From assembly GCF_007741495.1 (NCBI RefSeq), contig NZ_CP036262.1, positions 3,720,001 through 3,784,000 of the forward strand: DNA of 64,000 nt, given 5' to 3'. The notes under the pieces were generated by a model. That model was given only the letters and a program-made list of their open reading frames with translations. It had not been told where the DNA came from and did no database searches. This DNA comes from Roseimaritima multifibrata (GTDB lineage Bacteria > Planctomycetota > Planctomycetia > Pirellulales > Pirellulaceae). Position numbers and translations under genes: made by a program. Below are positions 60,056 to 64,000 of this stretch, one piece after another (within the stretch, counting starts at the first letter, position 1; every line of letters starts with the position of its first letter).

Positions 60056-60304
60056 ATGGACGTAACACATTCCCCACACCAACCGGCAAGCGATCGCCGC
60101 AACAACGATCCCAACCACGGGACGTCCCAACGGGTTAGCGAAGCGGTAACCCGCGGCGGACAAGCTGCCGCAGAGCACTTAATCGCCACGCCCGCCAAGG
60201 ACATCCTCCAACGGTTGCAACAGTACGCTCACGAAAAACCGGACGTGGCGGTCTGCTGGTGCTTCGCATTGGGTGTCGTCGTCGGCTGGAAATTGCGGTC
60301 CTAA
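60056..60304 (+). CDS. DUF883-like tail-anchored small protein
   Basis: An 82-residue protein. A hydrophilic helical N-terminus (SEAVTRGGQAAAEHLIATPA) and a helix (KDILQRLQQYAHEKPDVAV) lead to a C-terminal hydrophobic segment CWCFALGVVVGWKL with a basic end. This is the layout of YqjD/ElaB (DUF883) proteins, which anchor stress-related factors, including ribosomes, to the membrane. It is probably co-transcribed with the CsbD-like gene. Confidence 0.7.
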   Translation: MDVTHSPHQPASDRRNNDPNHGTSQRVSEAVTRGGQAAAEHLIATPAKDILQRLQQYAHEKPDVAVCWCFALGVVVGWKLRS

Positions 60305-60394
60305 AATCGACGGCTTTTCGCCGCACCGCTACAAACCACCCACCGCCCCGTTCCGGGGGTTCTCACCACCGACAGCGGTTGTGTCGGCCCTCGG

Positions 60395-60640
60395 GACGTG
60401 AAGTTTATCGGTGACGACTACATCCCTGCCCATCCGAGTCTGAGTGCAGTGCTTTTAGCCCAAAGGGCGGCAGATACTTGCCGTTGGCGTAAGCCAACGG
60501 AAACCTAGCGTGCGTGCGCATTAAACCCCAGCCCGCTGCGTCGGCAAGGGACTGCAATAGCTAGCGGCGATCCCTTGAGGTGTAGCCTTACGGTCCGCGA
60601 AAGTAGCTTTAAGGGAGCGTTCTTACGCGGGGGACGCGCG
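60395..60640. repeat. Dispersed-repeat mosaic
   Basis: It contains gggacgtgaagtttatc at about 60399, the gagtctgagtgcagtgct segment, the REP-like palindrome ccgttggcgtaagccaacgg at 60481-60500, the cccgctgcg module near 60532 and the gcgaaagtagctttaaggg module near 60597. The segment 60405-60500 is the intact form of the repeat split by the IS at 31.2-32.7 kb. No gene is seen. Confidence 0.75.
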
Positions 60641-61034
60641 GTTTATAAATGAAGAAAGTCTGGCTCCCCTCGCCCTCAAAACATGCTCGCTAAAAACAGG
60701 TTTAATACTGGATCAACGGTTCGCCAGCTAATTCAATTAAGGTCGATTCAAAGGCTTGTTTTTGGGGAGAGGGGCCGGGGGAGAGGGGCCGACAGCGTAG
60801 GCCAAGGCGTGGCATAACCTTTTGAAATCCGAGGCTTTAACCGCCTCTTCGCTATAAAATCGCCGCCTGGAAATCTCCCCCTCTCCCCCAGCCCCTCTCC
60901 CCCAAGCAAGCTCCACGAAATCAAACAAAGAGGCAGAGAGCACGCAATGGGCTAGCAGAGATTTCTTCCGCAACATAGAGCTCGCTTAGGGGCGAGGGGA
61001 GCCAGACTTTCTTCAACTATAAATCGCACGTCCC
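60631..61034. repeat. Foldback element with nested inverted repeats (~404 bp)
   Basis: Outer 44-base arms (60631-60674 and 60991-61034) are inverted with four mismatches. Each begins with a GGGACGYGCGRTTTATA motif and includes the stretch gaagaaagtctggctcccct. An inner pair of about 25 bases, ggggagaggggc on the left (60764-60788) and its complement on the right (about 60878-60902), sits inside. The centre has no supported protein. The arrangement is like a MITE or a composite REP element. Confidence 0.8.
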
Positions 61035-61176
61035 GATAGAAACGCGACAATAATCGCCCCACATCCCGGACCAGCCCGACGGAAAAAGCAAGACCGGTTG
61101 ACGCCCTGAAATTAGGACTCCAATGCAACTCGCCTCTCACCCGAACCAGCTGCGACAGCGTTTTGAGGTCAATCCA

Positions 61177-62175
61177 CTAAGCGGTTTCTTTGACCAAAAC
61201 CACTTTGCCTCGATCGACACCATTTTCGACGCGGCGATGTGCATCGGCGATCTCGCTCATTGGGAACTGGCTATCGATCGTCACTTCTAGCTTTCCGGAC
61301 TCGTGCAAACGAATCAACTCCCGCAGGTCGTCCCCGTTCGGCCGAGCCAGCATGACCTTCCCTGATTTCGAAAGAGGCCAAGTCAACACGGTCATCAACA
61401 TCCCTTTGACATCCGGTTCCGTTGAGATGTATCGGCCTCCGTCCAGCATTACGTCACGGGCCTCGAAGTAGCTCGCCTTTCCGGCGGCGTCAAATACGAT
61501 GTCCCAGCGTTCATCCGACTCGGTGAAGTCCGTTTTCTCATAATCGTAGAAGTGGTCGGCTCCCAGAGCCATACAAAATTCGCGGTTATCGCCACTGGCG
61601 ACCGCATCGACGTGACAACCAGATGCCTTAGCGATCTGGACAGCAAACATGCCGACACCTCCGCTTGCACCGTTGATTAGTACCCGGTGCGCCGACTTCA
61701 TCTTGCCGTGGTCTCGAAGCGACTGCAATGCCGTCGTCCCCGCCAACGGCATCGCCGCTCCAATTTCATACGATATCGTCGCTGGGATCTTGGCCGCGAC
61801 TCCGGCGCTGCAGACTGCGAAATCAGCACACGCTCCCCCTCTGGCAGAATCCAGGAACGCAATGACACGATCTCCGATTACGAAATCCGAATCCGCATCA
61901 CAATCGGCGACTACCCCGGCGACATCGTAACCGGGGATTCGCGGGAATCCTCCAGGTAACAATCCCTTCATTTCACCGCTTCGCAGACGGTAGTCAATCG
62001 GATTCACACTGGATGCGCGAACGTCGATCAGCAATTGACCTGCGGACCGCTCAGGGATAGCGATGCTGCCGACATGCAGTACGCCCGCGTTACCATAGTC
62101 ATCGTAGATCATCGCTCGCATCATTCCCGCTTGCATCGTCATTTCCGCAGTTGTGTCTAATTTGGTTGGCATCAT
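61177..62175 (-). CDS. NADP-dependent quinone oxidoreductase-like MDR protein
   Basis: A 332-residue protein. The ATG at 62175 (or the next codon, ATG 62172) has GGAG just upstream; a start at MRAMIYDDYGNAGVL would also fit the family. It is a zinc-less MDR protein with SSVNPIDYRLRSGEMKGLLP, the cofactor motif VLINGASGGVGMFAVQIAKA and GADHFYDYEKTDF. Relatives reduce quinones or enones. It lies between repeat-rich regions. Confidence 0.92.
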   Translation of the reverse strand: MMPTKLDTTAEMTMQAGMMRAMIYDDYGNAGVLHVGSIAIPERSAGQLLIDVRASSVNPIDYRLRSGEMKGLLPGGFPRIPGYDVAGVVADCDADSDFVIGDRVIAFLDSARGGACADFAVCSAGVAAKIPATISYEIGAAMPLAGTTALQSLRDHGKMKSAHRVLINGASGGVGMFAVQIAKASGCHVDAVASGDNREFCMALGADHFYDYEKTDFTESDERWDIVFDAAGKASYFEARDVMLDGGRYISTEPDVKGMLMTVLTWPLSKSGKVMLARPNGDDLRELIRLHESGKLEVTIDSQFPMSEIADAHRRVENGVDRGKVVLVKETA

Positions 62176-62708
62176 TCACTCCAGTACTTTAGCGTTGCGC
62201 GTTATCAAACCATCGGGATCGGCATCGCACACACCCGAGAAAAAAATGAGTCTAGACCGTGCATCCCGAGCCAATGGCAGACGATTGACCTGCCAAATAT
62301 CACAAGACCGTAGTCGATTCCTGGAGGACCAGAAATAACTTTGGTAGCGAAATCAGCCGGCATTCGTTTGCGACCTCGACACGGATGGCAAGTAAAGAGC
62401 AACTACTGTGCCGCCAACTAGCTATCGATTCTCAGTTTTTTGGGATGGAATTGCGGTTAGGATTCAACCTCACCAGTCGCGGCTGTTTGGCACGAGAATC
62501 GCTTTACAGCGTCCCATCTCGGTAGCGAGGTGCGATTAATGAGTTGGCGGTTTCCTAGTGGATTGCAGTGGTCTGGCAAGAGACCAAAATCCCAACCCGT
62601 TGCCTGCGACCTTACTCGCCAACCTATAAATCACACGTCCCAACTGAGCCGGACTCGCCCGGAACTGCCCCGCAGACACTTTCCCCCTTCAGATTCAAAC
62701 TCACTGAA
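62176..62708. other. Intergenic region with dispersed repeat
   Basis: No gene is supported. Around 62526-62646 the repeat motifs gaggtgcgattaatgag (left) and cctataaatcacacgtccc (right) flank a ggtctggcaagagaccaaa segment with a short hairpin (ggtct...agacc). Together they make a small inverted-ended repeat. An in-frame extension of the following methyltransferase would run into this repeat and is rejected. Confidence 0.6.
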
Positions 62709-63311
62709 ATGATCGATCACGCCGAAACGCACGAGGGTCGCGATTACTGGAGCCGATCCATCGCCGTGCTAAAAGAATCGCTCCGCCATCCGACGCAAGT
62801 CGCTTCGATCATCCCAAGCTCTCACTTCCTAACGCGTACGATTGCCGATAGAGACGTTGTCAGAGAGGCAACGAAGATCGTCGACCTTGGACCGGGGACC
62901 GGTGGGACAACAGAAGAACTGCTTTGGCAAGCCGCTGCGGATTGCCGCGTTCTTACCATCGAAAAGACGGCAGGTTTCATCGCCCCGCTGAAAGCCATCA
63001 ATGATCCCCGATTAACCGTGGTGGAAGGTGATGCCGTTAACCTTCCCGATATCTTAGCGTCAAACGATTTCGAATCGCCTGACGTTATCGTGTCGGGAAT
63101 CCCTTTCTCGGCGCTGCCTCCCCGTTCTTCTCAGTCGATCATGTTAGCGATCTACCAAGCTCTATCAGACAGCGGCACCTTTATTGCCTACCAGTTGCGA
63201 AATGATGTAACGAAGTACGCCGATCCCCATTTCGGGGCCCCCACGGTTCAATCGGTACTGCGAAACTTTCCTCCTCTCCGCGTGTTCACGTGGCGGAAGA
63301 GCGGCGTCTGA
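62709..63311 (+). CDS. PmtA-like SAM-dependent methyltransferase
   Basis: A 200-residue protein from the ATG at 62709. The opening RDYWSRSIAVLKESLRHPTQ, then VASIIPSSHFLTRTI and the SAM-binding motif IVDLGPGTGGTTEEL, fits phospholipid N-methyltransferase and rRNA-adenine-type methylases (PmtA group), as do the VVEGDAV and IVSGIPFSALP motifs. The likely substrate is phosphatidylethanolamine, by family. There is no strong membrane helix. nrfH follows 252 bases later. Confidence 0.85.
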   Translation: MIDHAETHEGRDYWSRSIAVLKESLRHPTQVASIIPSSHFLTRTIADRDVVREATKIVDLGPGTGGTTEELLWQAAADCRVLTIEKTAGFIAPLKAINDPRLTVVEGDAVNLPDILASNDFESPDVIVSGIPFSALPPRSSQSIMLAIYQALSDSGTFIAYQLRNDVTKYADPHFGAPTVQSVLRNFPPLRVFTWRKSGV

Positions 63312-63563
63312 TCGGCGACCTGAAAACTACACCTTGACGCACAGATTGGAACACGTATCTTTAGGCGGCGAGCATGGGACTTCGCTGCTCTGCATGCGTT
63401 CGCTGTTAATCGTCAAAGCTCACATCTTATCTAGCCGCGGCGTTAAATTTTGTAGTGGAACGGTTTCGGCCACCATCGCACTCGTCTCGTTTATTGGACC
63501 TGGAAATTTCCGACGACCCTTCGGATTTCAAACCAACGGTACCGATGCTTTATGGAATCGGGG

Positions 63564-64000
63564 ATGAACACTTCAGACCAGCCAAGTTCCGAGCCTTTGC
63601 TGGGAGCGAAACCTCGATTTGGCCGCTGGGCCATTCTATTTTCGCTGCTCTTAGGCATGCTGGCCGGCCTTGGCATGTTCACTTTCGGATATGGCAACGG
63701 AGCCAGCTATTTGAGCAACAACCCACAGACCTGTGTGAATTGCCATGTCATGCAGGACCACATGGATTCGTGGCAAAAGAGCAGTCATCATCATGTCGCG
63801 GTTTGCAACGACTGCCATCTGCCCCACGACTTCGTTGGCAAATGGGTGACTAAAGCGGACAACGGATTTTTCCACTCGCTGGCATTCACCTTGGGCAACT
63901 ATAAGAACCCGATTCAGATCAAACCTCGTAATCGACGCGTCACGCAGAGCACTTGCATCGATTGCCACAAAGACTTTGTTCATTCCTTGTTGCCTAGTTC
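63564..64000 (+). CDS. nrfH: NrfH, membrane tetrahaem cytochrome c (3' truncated by window)
   Basis: The ATG at 63564 begins an open frame of at least 145 codons that runs off the window. It has a cytoplasmic N-terminus, a membrane anchor (WAILFSLLLGMLAGLGMFTF), and three CxxCH haem sites visible: CVNCH, CNDCH and CIDCH. The NrfH/NapC signatures SNNPQTCVNCHVM and SHHHVAVCNDCHLPHD are clear. NrfH passes electrons from menaquinol to the periplasmic nitrite reductase NrfA, whose gene is expected next. The fourth haem site is expected beyond the edge. Confidence 0.93.
   Translation, partial: MNTSDQPSSEPLLGAKPRFGRWAILFSLLLGMLAGLGMFTFGYGNGASYLSNNPQTCVNCHVMQDHMDSWQKSSHHHVAVCNDCHLPHDFVGKWVTKADNGFFHSLAFTLGNYKNPIQIKPRNRRVTQSTCIDCHKDFVHSLLPS

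Noticed and set aside
62568-62708. 47-residue N-terminal extension of the PmtA-like methyltransferase
   Set aside because: It is encoded by dispersed repeat sequence and the family start pattern begins at 62709.

Overview
The window looks like chromosomal DNA of a planctomycete, most probably a Pirellulaceae (Rhodopirellula-like) bacterium. This is inferred from gene content: a MoxR-DUF58-BatA-type operon ending in a giant coiled-coil membrane protein and a secreted squalene-cyclase-like protein, wide intergenic spaces full of palindromic repeats, many genes without a clear Shine-Dalgarno sequence, and multi-PAS kinases. No rRNA, tRNA or CRISPR array was recognised.

Layout. (1) 1-13.4 kb: a tightly coupled + strand operon (moxR, DUF58, BatA/VWA, VWA membrane protein, 1862-aa coiled-coil protein, then a secreted prenyltransferase-fold protein), facing a convergent MFS efflux gene. 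(2) 16.2-19.4 kb: ammonium transporter and glutamate dehydrogenase, a nitrogen uptake and assimilation pair. (3) 19.4-30.6 kb: stress and redox genes (HdeD-like, coiled-coil, patatin, histone-deacetylase-fold enzyme, NDP-forming acyl-CoA ligase fused to a GNAT acetyltransferase, DsrE, TrxC-type thioredoxin, Zn-alcohol dehydrogenase, CurA-like reductase). (4) 27.5-33 kb: a repeat-rich zone with two nearly identical ~317-bp structured elements and a complete IS4-type insertion sequence with its target duplication readable. (5) 33-45.6 kb: envelope and ion genes (cardiolipin synthase, TVP38, flavin disulfide reductase, aldehyde dehydrogenase, ZIP, YjzC-like, CMD/AhpD-like, rhomboid + SDH-type protease + CorA). 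(6) 45.8-59 kb: a signalling block with three histidine kinases, two of them carrying FixL-like PAS domains, three receiver proteins (one with Asp replaced by Glu), a decayed PEP-synthase fragment, a fatty-acid desaturase, a 57-unit octanucleotide tandem array and a CheB-CheR-PAS-kinase-receiver hybrid. (7) 59.5-64 kb: CsbD-like and DUF883-like small proteins, a large foldback repeat, a quinone-reductase-like gene, a PmtA-like methyltransferase and the start of nrfH (nitrite reductase membrane cytochrome), cut by the window end.

Blocks 3 and 5-7 together resemble a low-oxygen/general-stress island: haem-PAS-type sensors and receivers beside fermentative dehydrogenases, an acyl-CoA ligase, envelope-remodelling and membrane-proteolysis genes. 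This grouping is an inference from co-location. The most original observations are at the DNA level. REP-like palindromes show compensatory changes, one of them has an IS inserted across its loop, a 317-bp element is duplicated with a covarying base pair, and two homogenised octamer blocks overlap the end of a gene.
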